The notes under the pieces were generated by a model that saw only the letters and a program-made list of their open reading frames with translations, was not told the origin of the DNA and searched no databases. Positions 11,801-25,100 of a stretch of DNA of 64,000 nt are shown here, one piece after another (within the stretch, counting starts at the first letter, position 1; every line of letters starts with the position of its first letter). Origin of the DNA: Acanthosepion esculentum (lineage: Eukaryota; Mollusca; Cephalopoda; Sepiida; Sepiidae); contig OZ038485.1 of NCBI GenBank assembly GCA_964036315.1, positions 72,288,824-72,352,823 on the forward strand, in the 5' to 3' direction. The position numbers were made by a program, and so were the translations under genes.

Positions 11801-14304
11801 TGAAAAAGAAGCCAAAACAGCTTGCTTTTACACCTAAAATTCAATATTTTTCAAAACTTTGTAAAACTTAAAATTTGCAATATAACTTTGTGAAAACTGT
11901 TGAAACTTGTTGAAATGAATACTTTTCGATCGGTAACATATTGATTTTCAATAATTTTATTGGTTTTCTAAAGATTTCAATATGTAAATCAATTTTACAA
12001 ACAACCGTGTTTAAGGTTGAAAAACAAGCCAAAACAGCTTGCTTTTACACCTAAAATTCAATATTTTTCAAAACTTTGTAAAACTTAAAATTTGCAATAT
12101 AACTTTGTGAAAACTGTTGAAACTTGTTGAAATCAATACTTTTCGATCGATAACATATCGATTTTCAATAATTTTATTGGTTTTCTAAAGATTTCAATAA
12201 GTAAATCAATTTTTCATACAGCCGTGTTCAACGTTGAAAAAGAAGCCAAAACAGCTTGCTTTTACACCTAAAATTCAATATTTTTCAAGACTTTGTAAAA
12301 CTTAAAATTTGCAATATAACTTTGTGAAAACTGTTGAAACTTGTTGAAATGAATACTTTTCGATCGGTAACATATCGATTTTCAATAATTTTATTGGTTT
12401 TCTAAAGATTTCAATAAGTAAATCAATTTTACAAACAACCATGTTTAACGTTGAAAAACAAGCCAAAACAGCTTGCTTTTACACCTAAAATTCAATATTT
12501 TTCAAAACTTTGTAAAACTTAAAATTTGCAATATAACTTTGTGAAAACTGTTGAAACTTGTTGAAATCAATAGTTTTCGATCGATAACATATCGATTTTC
12601 AATAATTTTATTGGTTTTCTAAAGATTTCAATAAGTAAATCAATTTTTCATACAGCCGTGTTTAACGTTGAAAAAAAGCCAAAACAGCTTCCTTTTACAG
12701 CTAAAATTCAATATTTTTCAAAACTTTGTAAAACTTAAAATTTGCAATATAACTTTGTGAAAACTGTTGAAACTTGTTGAAATGAATACTTTTCGATCGG
12801 TAACATATTGATTTTCAATAATTTTATTGGTTTTCTAAAGATTTCAATATGTAAATCAATTTTACAAACAACCGTGTTTAAGGTTGAAAAAGAAGCCAAA
12901 ACAGCTTGCTTTTACACCTAAAATTCAATATTTTTCAAAACTTTGTAAAACTTAAAATTTGCAATATAACTTTGTGAAAACTGTTGAAACTTGTTGAAAT
13001 CAATACTTTTCGATCGATAACATATCGATTTTCAATAATTTTATTGGTTTTCTAAAGATTTCAATAAGTAAATCAATTTTTCATACAGCCGTGTTCAACG
13101 TTGAAAAAGAAGCCAAAACAGCTTGCTTTTACACCTAAAATTCAATATTTTTCAAAACTTTGTAAAACTTAAAATTTGCAATATAACTTTGTGAAAACTG
13201 TTGAAACTTGTTGAAATGAATACTTTTCGATCGGTAACATATTGATTTTCAATAATTTTATTGGTTTTCTAAAGATTTCAATATGTAAATCAATTTTACA
13301 AACAACCGTGTTTAAGGTTGAAAAACAAGCCAAAACAGCTTGCTTTTACACCTAAAATTCAATATTTTTCAAAACTTTGTAAAACTTAAAATTTGCAATA
13401 TAACTTTGTGAAAACTGTTGAAACTTGTTGAAATCAATACTTTTCGATCGATAACATATCCATTTTCAATAATTTTATTGGTTTTCTAATGATTTCAATA
13501 AGTAAATCAATTTTTCAAACAGCCGTGTTTAACGTTGAAAAACAAGCCAAAACAGCTTGCTTTTACAACTAAAATTCAATATTTTTCAAAACTTTGTAAA
13601 ACTTAAAATTTGCAATATAACTTTGTGAAAACTGTTGAAACTTGTTGAAATCAATACTTTTCGATCGATAACATATCGATTTTCAATAATTTTATTGGTT
13701 TTCTAAAGATTTCAATAAGTAAATCAATTTTTCATACAGCCGTGTTCAACGTTGAAAAAGAAGCCAAAACAGCTTGCTTTTACAACTAAAATTCAATATT
13801 TTTCAAAACTTTGTAAAACTTAAAATTTGCAATATAACTTTGTGACAACTGTTGAAACTTGTTGAAATGAATAGTTTTCGATCGATAACATATCGATTTT
13901 CAATAATTTTATTGGTTTTCTAAAGATTTCAATAAGTAAATCAATTTTAAAGGCAACCGTGTTTAACGTTGAAAAACAAGCCAAAACAGCTTGCTTTTAC
14001 ACCTAAAATTCAATATTTTTCAAAACTTTGTAAAACTTAAAATTTGCAATATAACTTTGTGAAAACTGTTGAAACTTGTTGAAATCAATAGTTTTCGATC
14101 GATAACATATCGATTTTCAATAATTTTATTGGTTTTCTAAAGATTTCAATAAGTAAATCAATTTTTCATACAGCCGTGTTTAACGTTGAAAAAAAGCCAA
14201 AACAGCTTCCTTTTACACCTAAAATTCAATATTTTTCAAAACTTTGTAAAACTTAAAATTTGCAATATAACTTTGTGAAAACTGTTGAAACTTGTTGAAA
14301 TGAA
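8881..14304 (+). repeat. Irregular relative of the 9-monomer HOR
   Basis: About 25 monomers, mostly K, T1, T2 and M with one L. The order K-T1-M-T2(CAGCT)-K-L-M-T2(CATCC)-K-T1 matches the 1,950-bp HOR at 22,131-29,279, except that the H monomer expected before L is missing at about 10,123. Five extra monomers (K-T1-T1-K-T1) then sit at about 11,270-12,350 before M-T2(CAGCT)-K resumes. At 13,441-13,510 the rare CATATCC header and CTAATGATT mark one F monomer. Confidence 0.85.
10124..14304 (+). repeat. Long duplicated block, first copy (partner at 28,113-32,293)
   Basis: A 4.18-kb stretch repeats at a constant offset of 17,989 bp (83 monomers minus 22 bases). Rare markers shared by both copies include CTTGTTTAAATC, the CATATCC header, TTCAAGACTTTG, GTGACAACTG and AAAGGCAACC. 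Differences I could see are single bases, for example C at 10,649 where the partner has A, and T at 12,068 where the partner has A (30,057). Identity starts where TATTTTTC (here) replaces TAATTTTC (partner) and ends at 14,305 (AATAG versus AATAC). Confidence 0.88.
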
Positions 14305-14640
14305 TAGTTTTCGATCGATAACATATCGATTTTCAATAATTTTATTGGTTTTCTTAAGATTTCAATAAGTAAATCAATTTTACACGCAACAGTGTTTAAC
14401 GTTGAAAAAGAAGCCAAAACAGCTTGCTTTTACACCTAAAATTCAATATTTTTCAAAATTTGTAAAACTTAAAATTTGCAATATAACTTTGTGAAAACTG
14501 TTGAAACTTGGTGAAATCAATACTTTTCGATCGATACCATATCGATTTTCAATAATTTTATTGGTTTTCTAAAGATTTCAATAAGTAAATCAATTTTACA
14601 CGCAACCTTGTTTAACGTTGAAAAACAAGCCAAAACAGCA

Positions 14641-15301
14641 TGCTTTTACACCTAAAATTCAATATTTTTCAAAACTTTGTAAAACTTAAAATTTGCAATT
14701 TAACTTTGTGAAAACAGTTGAAAGTTTTTGAAATGAATACTTCTCGATCAGTAACATATCGATTTTCAATAATTTTATTGGTTTTCTAAAGATTTCAATA
14801 AGTAAATCAAATTTACAAACAACCGTGTTTAATGTTGAAAAACAAGCCAAAACAGCTTGCTTTTACACGTAAAATTCAATATTTTTCAAAACTTTGTAAA
14901 ACTTAAATTTGCCATATAACTTTGTGCAAACTGTTGAAACTTGTTGAAATCAATAGTTTTCGATCGATAACATATCGATTTTCAATAATTTTATTGGTTT
15001 TCTAAAGATTTCAATAAGTAAATCAATTTTTCATACAGCCGTGTTTAACGTTGAAAAACAAGCCAAAACAGCTTCCTTTTACACTTAAAATTCAATATTT
15101 TTCAAAACTTTGTAAAACTTAAAATTTGCAATATAACTTTGTGAAAACAGTTGAAAGTTGTTGAAATGAATACTTCTCGATCGGTAACATATCGGTTTTC
15201 AATAATTTTATTGGTTTTCTAAAGATTTCAATAAGTAAATCAATTTTACAAACAACCGTGTTTAAGGTTGAAAAACAAGCCAAAACAGCTTGCTTTTACA
15301 C
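14641..15301 (+). repeat. Duplicated three-monomer segment (partner at 34,799-35,459)
   Basis: Offset 20,158 bp. Shared rare markers are AGTTTTTGAAATG, the CTTCTCGATCAG header, TAAATCAAATTTAC and TTTGCCATATAAC. The one difference seen is G at 15,195 in CATATCGGTT, where the partner has A. It ends at ACAC|C versus ACAC|G. Confidence 0.8.
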
Positions 15302-16115
15302 CTAAAATTCAATATTTTTCAAAACTTTGTAAAACTTAAAATTTGCAATATAACTTTGTGAAAACTGTTGAAACTTGTTGAAATCAATACTTTTCGATCG
15401 ATAACATATCGATTTTCAATAATTTTATTGGTTTTCTAAAGGTTTCAATATGTAAATCAATTTTACAAACAACCGTGTTTAAGGTTGAAAACCAAGCCAA
15501 AACAGCTTGCTTTTACACCTAAAATTCAATATTTTTCACAACTTTGTAAAACTTAAAATTTGCAATTTAACTTTGTGAAAACAGTTGAAAGTTGTTGAAA
15601 TGAATACTTTTCGATCGGTAACATATCGATTTTCAATAATTTTATTGGTTTTCTAAAGATTTCAATAAGTATATCAATTTTACAAACAACCGTGTTTAAG
15701 GTTAAAAAACAAGCCAAAACAGCTTGGTTTTACACCTAAAATTCAATATTTTTCAAAACTTTGTAAAACTTAAAATTTGCAATATAACTTTGTGCAAACT
15801 GTTGAAACTTGTTGAAATCAATAGTTTTCGATCGACAACATATCGATTTTCAATAATTTTATTGGTTTTCTAAAGATTTCAATAAGTAAATCAATTTTAA
15901 ACGCAACCTTGTTTAACGTTGAAAAACAAGCCAAAACAGCTTCCTTTTACACCTAAAATTCAATATTTTTCAAAACTTTGTAAAACTTAAAATTTGCAAT
16001 ATAACTTTGTGAAAACTGTTGAAACTTGTTGAAATGAATACTTTTCGATCGGTAACATATCGATTTTCAATAATTTTATTGGTTTTCTAAAGATTTCAAT
16101 AAGTAAATCAATTTT
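15258..16115 (+). repeat. Duplicated four-monomer segment (partner at 36,067-36,924)
   Basis: Offset 20,809 bp, exactly 651 bp (three monomers) more than the offset of the segment just to its left. Compared with this locus, the partner locus therefore carries three extra monomers between the two segments. Shared markers are AAAGGTTTCAATATG, GAAAACCAAGCC, TTTTTCACAAC, AAGTATATCAA, AAGGTTAAAAAAC and CGACAACAT. One base differs: AGCTTGGTTT here, AGCTTGCTTT there. Confidence 0.8.
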
Positions 16116-16765
16116 TCATACAGCCGTGTTTAACGTTGAAAAAAAGCCAAAACAGCTTCCTTTTACACCTAAAATTCAATATTTTTCAAAACTTTGTAAA
16201 ACTTAAAATTTGCAATATAACTTTGTGAAAACTGTTGAAACTTGTTGAAATGAATACTTTTCGATCGGTAACATATTGATTTTCAATAATTTTATTGGTT
16301 TTCTAAAGATTTCAATATGTAAATCAATTTTACAAACAACCGTGTTTAAGGTTGAAAAACAAGCCAAAACAGCTTGCTTTTACACCTAAAATTCAATATT
16401 TTTCAAAACATTGTAAAACTTAAAATTTGCAATATAACTTTGTGAAAACTGTTGAAACTTGTTGAAATCAATACTTTTCGATCGATAACATATCGATTTT
16501 CAATAATTTTATTGGTTTTCTAAAGATTTCAATGAGTAAATCAATTTTTCAAACAGCCGTGTTTAACGTTGAAAAAGAAACCAAAACAGCTTGCTTTTAC
16601 ACCTAAAATTCAATATTTTTCAAAATTTTGTAAAACTTAAAATTTGCAATATAACTTTGTGAAAACTGTTGAAACTTGTTGAAATGAATAGTTTTCGATC
16701 GATAACATATCGATTTTCAATAATTTTATTGGTTTTCTTAAGATTTCAATAAGTAAATCAATTTT
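16053..16765 (+). repeat. Segment present three times (also 32,092-32,804 and 33,393-34,105)
   Basis: It covers T2, K and the rare F monomer with AATGAGTAAA and GAAAAAGAAACC. The second copy lies 16,039 bp and the third 17,340 bp to the right. The last two are 1,301 bp (six monomers) apart, so a local tandem duplication happened in the second locus after or during the long-range copying. Confidence 0.82.
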
Positions 16766-16907
16766 ACACGCAACAGTGTTTAACGTTGAAAAAGAAGCCA
16801 AAACAGCTTGCTTTTACACCTAAAATTCAATATTTTTCAAAATTTGTAAAACTTAAAATTTGCAATATAACTTTGTGAAAACTGTTGAAACTTGTTGAAA
16901 TCAATAC

Positions 16908-17341
16908 TTTTCGATCGATACCATATCGATTTTCAATAATTTTATTGGTTTTCTAAAGATTTCAATAAGTAAATCAATTTTACACGCAACCTTGTTTAAC
17001 GTTGAAAAACAAGCCAAAACAGCATGCTTTTACACCTAAAATTCAATATTTTTCAAAACTTTGTAAAACTTAAAATTTGCAATTTAACTTTGTGAAAACA
17101 GTTGAAAGTTGTTGAAATGAATACTTTTCGATCGGTAACATATCGATTTTCAATAATTTTATTGGTTTTCTAAAGATTTCAATAAGTAAATCAATTTTAC
17201 AAACAACCGTGTTTAAGGTTGAAAAACAATCCAAAACAGCTTCCTTTTACACCTAAAATTCAATATTTTTCAAAACATTGTAAAACTTAAAATTTGCAAT
17301 ATAACTTTGTGAAAACTGTTGAAACTTGTTGAAATCAATAC
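16908..17341 (+). repeat. H(CATGC)-K(CAATCC) dimer
   Basis: Fourth occurrence, inside the 17,340-bp-offset duplication. K has the CAAAACATTG variant near 17,275, shared with its partner at 34,248. Confidence 0.8.
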
Positions 17342-17926
17342 TTTTCGATCGATAACATATCGATTTTCAATAATTTTATTGGTTTTCTAAAGATTTCAAT
17401 ATGTAAATCAATTTTACAAACAACCGTGTTTAAGGTTGAAAACCAAGCCAAAACAGCTTGCTTTTACACCTAAAATTCAATATTTTTCAAAACTTTGTAA
17501 AACTTAAAATTTGCAATTTAACTTTGTGAAAACAGTTGAAAGTTTTTGAAATGAATACTTCTCGATCAGTAACATATCGATTTTCAATAATTTTATTGGT
17601 TTTCTAAAGATTTCAATAAGTAAATCAATTTTACACGCAACCGTGTTTAACGTTGAAAAAGAAGCCAAAACAGCTTCCTTTTACACCTAAAATTCAATAT
17701 TTTTCAAAACTTTGTAAAACTTAAAATTTGCAATATAACTTTGTGAAAACTGTTGAAACTTGTTGAAATCAATAGTTTTCGATCGATAACATATCGATTT
17801 TCAATAATTTTATTGGTTTTCTAAAGATTTCAATAAGTAAATCAATTTTTCATACAGCCGTGTTTAACGTTGAAAAAAAGCCAAAACAGCTTCCTTTTAC
17901 ACCTAAAATTCAATATTTTTCAAAAC

Positions 17927-18918
17927 TTTGTAAAACTTAAAATTTGCAATATAACTTTGTGAAAACTGTTGAAACTTGTTGAAATGAATACTTTTCGATC
18001 GGTAACATATTGATTTTCAATAATTTTATTGGTTTTCTAAAGATTTCAATAAGTAAATCAATTTTACACGCAACCTTGTTTAACGTTGAAAAACAAGCCA
18101 AAACAGCATGCTTTTACACCTAAAATTCAATATTTTTCAAAACTTTGTAAAACTTAAAATTTGCAATATAACTTTGTGAAAACTGTTGAAACTTGTTGAA
18201 ATCAATAGTTTTCGATCGATAACATATCGATTTTCAATAATTTTATTGCTTTTCTAAAGATTTCAATAAGTAAATCAATTTTACAAACAACAGTTTTTAA
18301 CGTTGAAAAAGAAGCCAAAACAGCTTGCTTTTACACCTAAAATTCAATATTTTTCAAAACTTTGTAAAACTTAAAATTTGCAATATAACTTTGTGAAAAC
18401 TGTAGAAACTTGTTGAAATGAATACTTTTCGATCGGTAACATATCGATTGTCAATAATTTTATTGGTTTTCTAAAGATTTCAATAAGTAAATCAATTTTA
18501 CAAACAACCATGTTTAACGTTGAAAAACAAGCCAAAATAGCTTGCTTTTACACCTAAAATTCAATATTTTTCAAAACTTTGTAAAACTTAAAATTTGCAA
18601 TATAACTTTGTGAAAACTGTTGAAATTTGTTGAAATCAATAGTTTTCGATCGATAACATATCGATTTTCAATAATTTTATTGGTTTTCTAAAGATTTCAA
18701 TAAGTAAATCAATTTTTCATACAGCCGTGTTTAACGTTGAAAAAAAGCCAAAACAGCTTGCTTTTACACCTAAAATTCAATATTTTTCAAAACTTTGTAA
18801 AACTTAAAATTTGCAATATAACTTTGTGAAAACTGTGGAAACTTGTTGAAATGAATACTTTTCGATCGGTAACATATTGATTTTCAATAATTTTATTGGT
18901 TTTCTAAAGATTTCAATA
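17927..18918 (+). repeat. Local 10-monomer duplication, first copy (partner at 20,095-21,086)
   Basis: Offset 2,168 bp, equal to 10 monomers minus 2. Diagnostic shared variants are CGATTGTCAATAAT, CCAAAATAGC and CTGTGGAAAC. Differences are single bases, such as TTATTGCTTTTC at 18,243-18,254 (partner TTGGTT) and GTTGAAATTTG near 18,622 (partner GTTGTAACTTG). Confidence 0.82.
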
Positions 18919-20094
18919 AGTAAATCAATTTTTCATACAGCCGTGTTTAACGTTGAAAAAGAAGCCAAAACAGCTTGCTTTTACACCTAAAATTCAATAT
19001 TTTTCAAAACTTTGTAAAACTTAAAATTTGCAATATAACTTTGTGACAACTGTTGAAACTTGTTGAAATCAATAGTTTTCGATCGATAACATATCGATTT
19101 TCAATAATTTTATTGGTTTTCTAAAGATTTCAATAAGTAAATCAATTTTAAAGGCAACCGTGTTTAACGTTGAAAAACAAGCCAAAACAGCATGCTTTTA
19201 CACCTAAAATTCAATATTTTTCAAAACTTTGTAAAACTTAAAATTTGCAATTTAACTTTGTGAAAACAGTTGAAAGTTGTTGAAATAAATACTTTTCGAT
19301 CGGTAACATATCGATTTTCAATAATTTTATTGGTTTTCTAAAGATTTCAATAAGTAAATCAATTTTACAAACAACCGTGTTTAAGGTTGAAAAACAATCC
19401 AAAACAGCTTCCTTTTACACCTAAAATTCAATATTTTTCAAAACATTGTAAAACTTAAAATTTGCAATATAACTTTGTGAAAACTGTTGAAACTTGTTGA
19501 AATCAATAGTTTTCGATCGATAACATATCGATTTTCAATAATTTTATTGGTTTTCTAAAGATTTCAATAAGTAAATCAATTTTACAAACAACCGTGTTAA
19601 AGGTTGAAAAACAAGCCAAAACAGCTTGCTTTTACACGTAAAATTCAATATTTTTCAAAACTTTGTAAAACTTAAAATTTGCAATATAACTTTGTGAAAA
19701 CTGTAGAAACTTGTTGAAATGAATACTTTTCGATCGGTAACATATCGATTTTCAATAATTTTATTGGTTTTCTAAAGATTTCAATAAGTAAATCAATTTT
19801 ACAAACAACCATGTTTAACGTTGAAAAACAAGCCAAAACAGCTTGCTTTTACACCTAAAATTCAATATTTTTCAAAACTTTGTAAAACTTAAAATTTGCA
19901 ATATAACTTTGTGAAAACTGTTGAAACTTGTTGAAATCAATAGTTTTCGATCGATAACATATCGATTTTCAATAATTTTATTGGTTTTCTAAAGATTTCA
20001 ATAAGTAAATCAATTTTACACGCAACCGTGTTTAACGTTGAAAAAGAAGCCAAAACAGCTTCCTTTTACACCTAAAATTCAATATTTTTCAAAA

Positions 20095-21086
20095 TTTGTA
20101 AAACTTAAAATTTGCAATATAACTTTGTGAAAACTGTTGAAACTTGTTGAAATGAATACTTTTCGATCGGTAACATATTGATTTTCAATAATTTTATTGG
20201 TTTTCTAAAGATTTCAATAAGTAAATCAATTTTACACGCAACCTTGTTTAACGTTGAAAAACAAGCCAAAACAGCATGCTTTTACACCTAAAATTCAATA
20301 TTTTTCAAAACTTTGTAAAACTTAAAATTTGCAATATAACTTTGTGAAAACTGTTGAAACTTGTTGAAATCAATAGTTTTCGATCGATAACATATCGATT
20401 TTCAATAATTTTATTGGTTTTCTAAAGATTTCAATAAGTAAATCAATTTTACAAATAACAGTTTTTAACGTTGAAAAAGAAGCCAAAACAGCTTGCTTTT
20501 ACACCTAAAATTCAATATTTTTCAAAACTTTGTAAAACTTAAAATTTGCAATATAACTTTGTGAAAACTGTAGAAACTTGTTGAAATGAATACTTTTCGA
20601 TCGGTAACATATCGATTGTCAATAATTTTATTGGTTTTCTAAAGATTTCAATAAGTAAATCAATTTTACAAACAACCATGTTTAACGTTGAAAAACAAGC
20701 CAAAATAGCTTGCTTTTACACCTAAAATTCAATATTTTTCAAAACTTTGTAAAACTTAAAATTTGCAATATAACTTTGTGAAAACTGTTGTAACTTGTTG
20801 AAATCAATAGTTTTCGATCGATAACATATCGATTTTCAATAATTTTATTGGTTTTCTAAAGATTTCAATAAGTAAATCAATTTTTCATACAGCCGTGTTT
20901 AACGTTGAAAAAAAGCCAAAACAGCTTGCTTTTACACCTAAAATTCAATATTTTTCAAAACTTTGTAAAACTTAAAATTTGCAATATAACTTTGTGAAAA
21001 CTGTGGAAACTTGTTGAAATGAATACTTTTCGATCGGTAACATATTGATTTTCAATAATTTTATTGGTTTTCTAAAGATTTCAATA
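20095..21086 (+). repeat. Local 10-monomer duplication, second copy
   Basis: Partner of 17,927-18,918. It carries the private change ACAAATAACAG near 20,452. The left break coincides with the 1-bp deletion form CAAAATTTG, the right break with AATATG versus AATAAG. Confidence 0.8.
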
Positions 21087-22130
21087 TGTAAATCAATTTT
21101 ACAAACAACCGTGTTTAAGGTTGAAAAACAAGCCAAAACAGCTTGCTTTTACACCAAAAATTCAATATTTTTCAAAACTTTGTAAAACTTAAAATTTGCA
21201 ATATAACTTTGTGAAAACTGTTGAAACTTGTTGAAATCAATACTTTTCGATCGATAACATATCGATTTTCAATAATTTTATTGGTTTTCTAAAGATTTCA
21301 ATAAGTAAATCAATTTTTCAAACAGCCGTGTTTAACGTTGAAAAAGAAGCCAAAACAGCTTGCTTTTACACCTAAAATTCAATATTTTTCAAAACTTTGT
21401 AAAACTTAAAATTTGCAATATAACTTTGTGAAAACTGTTGAAACTTGTTGAAATGAATACTTTTCGATCGGTAACATATTGATTTTCAATAATTTTATTG
21501 GTTTTCTAAAGATTTCAATAGGTAAATCAATTTTACACGCAACCTTGTTTAACGTTGAAAAACAAGCCAAAACAGCTTGCTTTTACACCTAAAATTCAAT
21601 AATTTTCAAAACTTTGTAAAACTTAAAATTTGCAATATAACTTTGTGAAAACTGTTGAAACTTGTTTAAATCAATAGTTTTCGATCGATAACATATCGAT
21701 TTTCAATAATTTTATTGGTTTTCTAAAGATTTCAATAAGTAAATCAATTTTACAAACAACAGTTTTTAACGTTGAAAAAGAAGCCAAAACAGCTTGCTTT
21801 TACACCTAAAATTCAATATTTTTCAAAACTTTGTAAAACTTAAAATTTGCAATATAACTTTGTGAAAACTGTTGAAACTTGTTGAAATCAATAGTTTTCG
21901 ATCGATAACATATCGATTTTCAATAATTTTATTGGTTTTCTAAAGATTTCAATAAGTAAATCAATTTTTCATACAGCCGTGTTTAACGTTGAAAAAAAGC
22001 CAAAACAGCTTCCTTTTACACCTAAAATTCAATATTTTTCAAAACTTTGTAAAACTTAAAATTTGCAATATAACTTTGTGAAAACTGTTGAAACTTGTTG
22101 AAATGAATACTTTTCGATCGGTAACATATT

Positions 22131-25100
22131 GATTTTCAATAATTTTATTGGTTTTCTAAAGATTTCAATATGTAAATCAATTTTACACGCAACCTTGTTT
22201 AACGTTGAAAAACAAGCCAAAACAGCTTGCTTTTACACCTAAAATTCAATAATTTTCAAAACTTTGTAAAACTTAAAATTTGCAATATAACTTTGTGAAA
22301 ACTGTTGAAACTTGTTTAAATCAATAGTTTTCGATCGATAACATATCGATTTTCAATAATTTTATTGGTTTTCTAAAGATTTCAATAAGTAAATCAATCT
22401 TTCATACAGCCGTGTTTATTGTTGAAAAAAAGCCAAAACAGCTTCCTTTTACACCTAAAATTCAATATTTTTCAAAACTTTGTAAAACTTAAAATTTGCA
22501 ATATAACTTTGTGAAAACTGTTGAAACTTGTTGAAATGAATACTTTTCGATCGGTAACATATCGATTTTCAATAATTTTATTGGTTTTCTAAAGATTTCA
22601 ATAAGTAAATCAATTTTACAAACAACCATGTTTAACGTTGAAAAACAAGCCAAAACAGCTTGCTTTTACACCTAAAATTCAATATTTTTCAAAACTTTGT
22701 AAAACTTAAAATTTGCAATATAACTTTGTGAAAACTGTTGAAACTTGTTGAAATCAATAGTTTTCGATCGATAACATATCGATTTTCAATAATTTTATTG
22801 GTTTTCTAAAGATTTCAATAAGTAAATCAATTTTTCATACAGCCGTGTTTAACGTTGAAAAAAAGCCAAAACAGCTTCCTTTTACACCTAAAATTCAATA
22901 TTTTTCAAAACTTTGTAAAACTTAAAATTTGCAATATAACTTTGTGAAAACTGTTGAAACTTGTTGAAATGAATACTTTTCGATCGGTAACATATTGATT
23001 TTCAATAATTTTATTGGTTTTCTAAAGATTTCAATATGTAAATCAATTTTACAAACAACCGTGTTTAAGGTTGAAAAAGAAGCCAAAACAGCTTGCTTTT
23101 ACACCTAAAATTCAATATTTTTCAAAACTTTGTAAAACTTAAAATTTGCAATATAACTTTGTGAAAACTGTTGAAACTTGTTGAAATCAATACTTTTCGA
23201 TCGATAACATATCGATTTTCAATAATTTTATTGGTTTTCTAAAGATTTCAATAAGTAAATCAATTTTTCATACAGCCGTGTTCAACGTTGAAAAAGAAGC
23301 CAAAACAGCTTGCTTTTACACCTAAAATTCAATATTTTTCAAAACTTTGTAAAACTTAAAATTTGCAATATAACTTTGTGAAAACTGTTGAAACTTGTTG
23401 AAATGAATACTTTTCGATCGGTAACATATCGATTTTCAATAATTTTATTGGTTTTCTAAAGATTTCAATAAGTAAATCAATTTTACAAACAACCATGTTT
23501 AACGTTGAAAAACAAGCCAAAACAGCTTGCTTTTACACCTAAAATTCAATATTTTTCAAAACTTTGTAAAACTTAAAATTTGCAATATAACTTTGTGAAA
23601 ACTGTTGAAACTTGTTGAAATCAATAGTTTTCGATCGATAACATATCGATTTTCAATAATTTTATTGGTTTTCTAAAGATTTCAATAAGTAAATCAATTT
23701 TTCATACAGCCGTGTTTAACGTTGAAAAAAAGCCAAAACAGCTTCCTTTTACAGCTAAAATTCAATATTTTTCAAAACTTTGTAAAACTTAAAATTTGCA
23801 ATATAACTTTGTGAAAACTGTTGAAACTTGTTGAAATGAATACTTTTCGATCGGTAACATATTGATTTTCAATAATTTTATTGGTTTTCTAAAGATTTCA
23901 ATATGTAAATCAATTTTACAAACAACCGTGTTTAAGGTTGAAAAAGAAGCCAAAACAGCTTGCTTTTACACCTAAAATTCAATATTTTTCAAAACTTTGT
24001 AAAACTTAAAATTTGCAATATAACTTTGTGAAAACTGTTGAAACTTGTTGAAATCAATACTTTTCGATCGATAACATATCGATTTTCAATAATTTTATTG
24101 GTTTTCTAAAGATTTCAATATGTAAATCAATTTTACACGCAACCTTGTTTAACGTTGAAAAACAAGCCAAAACAGCTTGCTTTTACACCTAAAATTCAAT
24201 AATTTTCAAAACTTTGTAAAACTTAAAATTTGCAATATAACTTTGTGAAAACTGTTGAAACTTGTTTAAATCAATAGTTTTCGTTCGATAACATATCGAT
24301 TTTCAATAATTTTATTGGTTTTCTAAAGATTTCAATAAGTAAATCAATCTTTCATACAGCCGTGTTTATTGTTGAAAAAAAGCCAAAACAGCTTCCTTTT
24401 ACACCTAAAATTCAATATTTTTCAAAACTTTGTAAAACTTAAAATTTGCAATATAACTTTGTGAAAACTGTTGAAACTTGTTGAAATGAATACTTTTCGA
24501 TCGGTAACATATCGATTTTCAATAATTTTATTGGTTTTCTAAAGATTTCAATAAGTAAATCAATTTTACAAACAACCATGTTTAACGTTGAAAAACAAGC
24601 CAAAACAGCTTGCTTTTACACCTAAAATTCAATATTTTTCAAAACTTTGTAAAACTTAAAATTTGCAATATAACTTTGTGAAAACTGTTGAAACTTGTTG
24701 AAATCAATAGTTTTCGATCGATAACATATCGATTTTCAATAATTTTATTGGTTTTCTAAAGATTTCAATAAGTAAATCAATTTTTCATACAGCCGTGTTT
24801 AACGTTGAAAAAAAGCCAAAACAGCATCCTTTTACACCTAAAATTCAATATTTTTCAAAACTTTGTAAAACTTAAAATTTGCAATATAACTTTGTGAAAA
24901 CTGTTGAAACTTGTTGAAATGAATACTTTTCGATCGGTAACATATTGATTTTCAATAATTTTATTGGTTTTCTAAAGATTTCAATATGTAAATCAATTTT
25001 ACAAACAACCGTGTTTAAGGTTGAAAAAGAAGCCAAAACAGCTTGCTTTTACACCTAAAATTCAATATTTTTCAAAACTTTGTAAAACTTAAAATTTGCA

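Larger units (their letters stand above)
15540..17628 (+). repeat. Duplicated block of 2.09 kb, first copy (partner at 32,880-34,968)
   Basis: Offset 17,340 bp (80 monomers minus 20). It shares AAGTATATCAA, the unique AGCTTGGTTT, AATGAGTAAA, GAAAAAGAAACC, CTTAAGATTTC and the CTTCTCGATCAG header. By eye the only difference is T at 16,876 versus G at 34,216. It starts after TTTTTCAC/A and ends at 17,629, where TTACACGC replaces ATTTACAAAC. Confidence 0.87.
14305..22130 (+). repeat. Mosaic satellite section between the two HOR-type regions
   Basis: About 36 monomers of mixed type with several rare variants: CTTCTCGATC headers (14,740; 15,175; 17,560), AAATTTACAAAC and TTTGCCATA (14,810-14,915), GGTTTCAATA (15,441), AGCTTGGTTT (15,721), CGACAACAT (15,835) and AATGAGTAAA (16,531). 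These markers let the section be matched piecewise to 32.1-36.9 kb. The right part (17.9-21.1 kb) holds a separate local 10-monomer duplication. There is no gene and no non-satellite sequence. Confidence 0.88.
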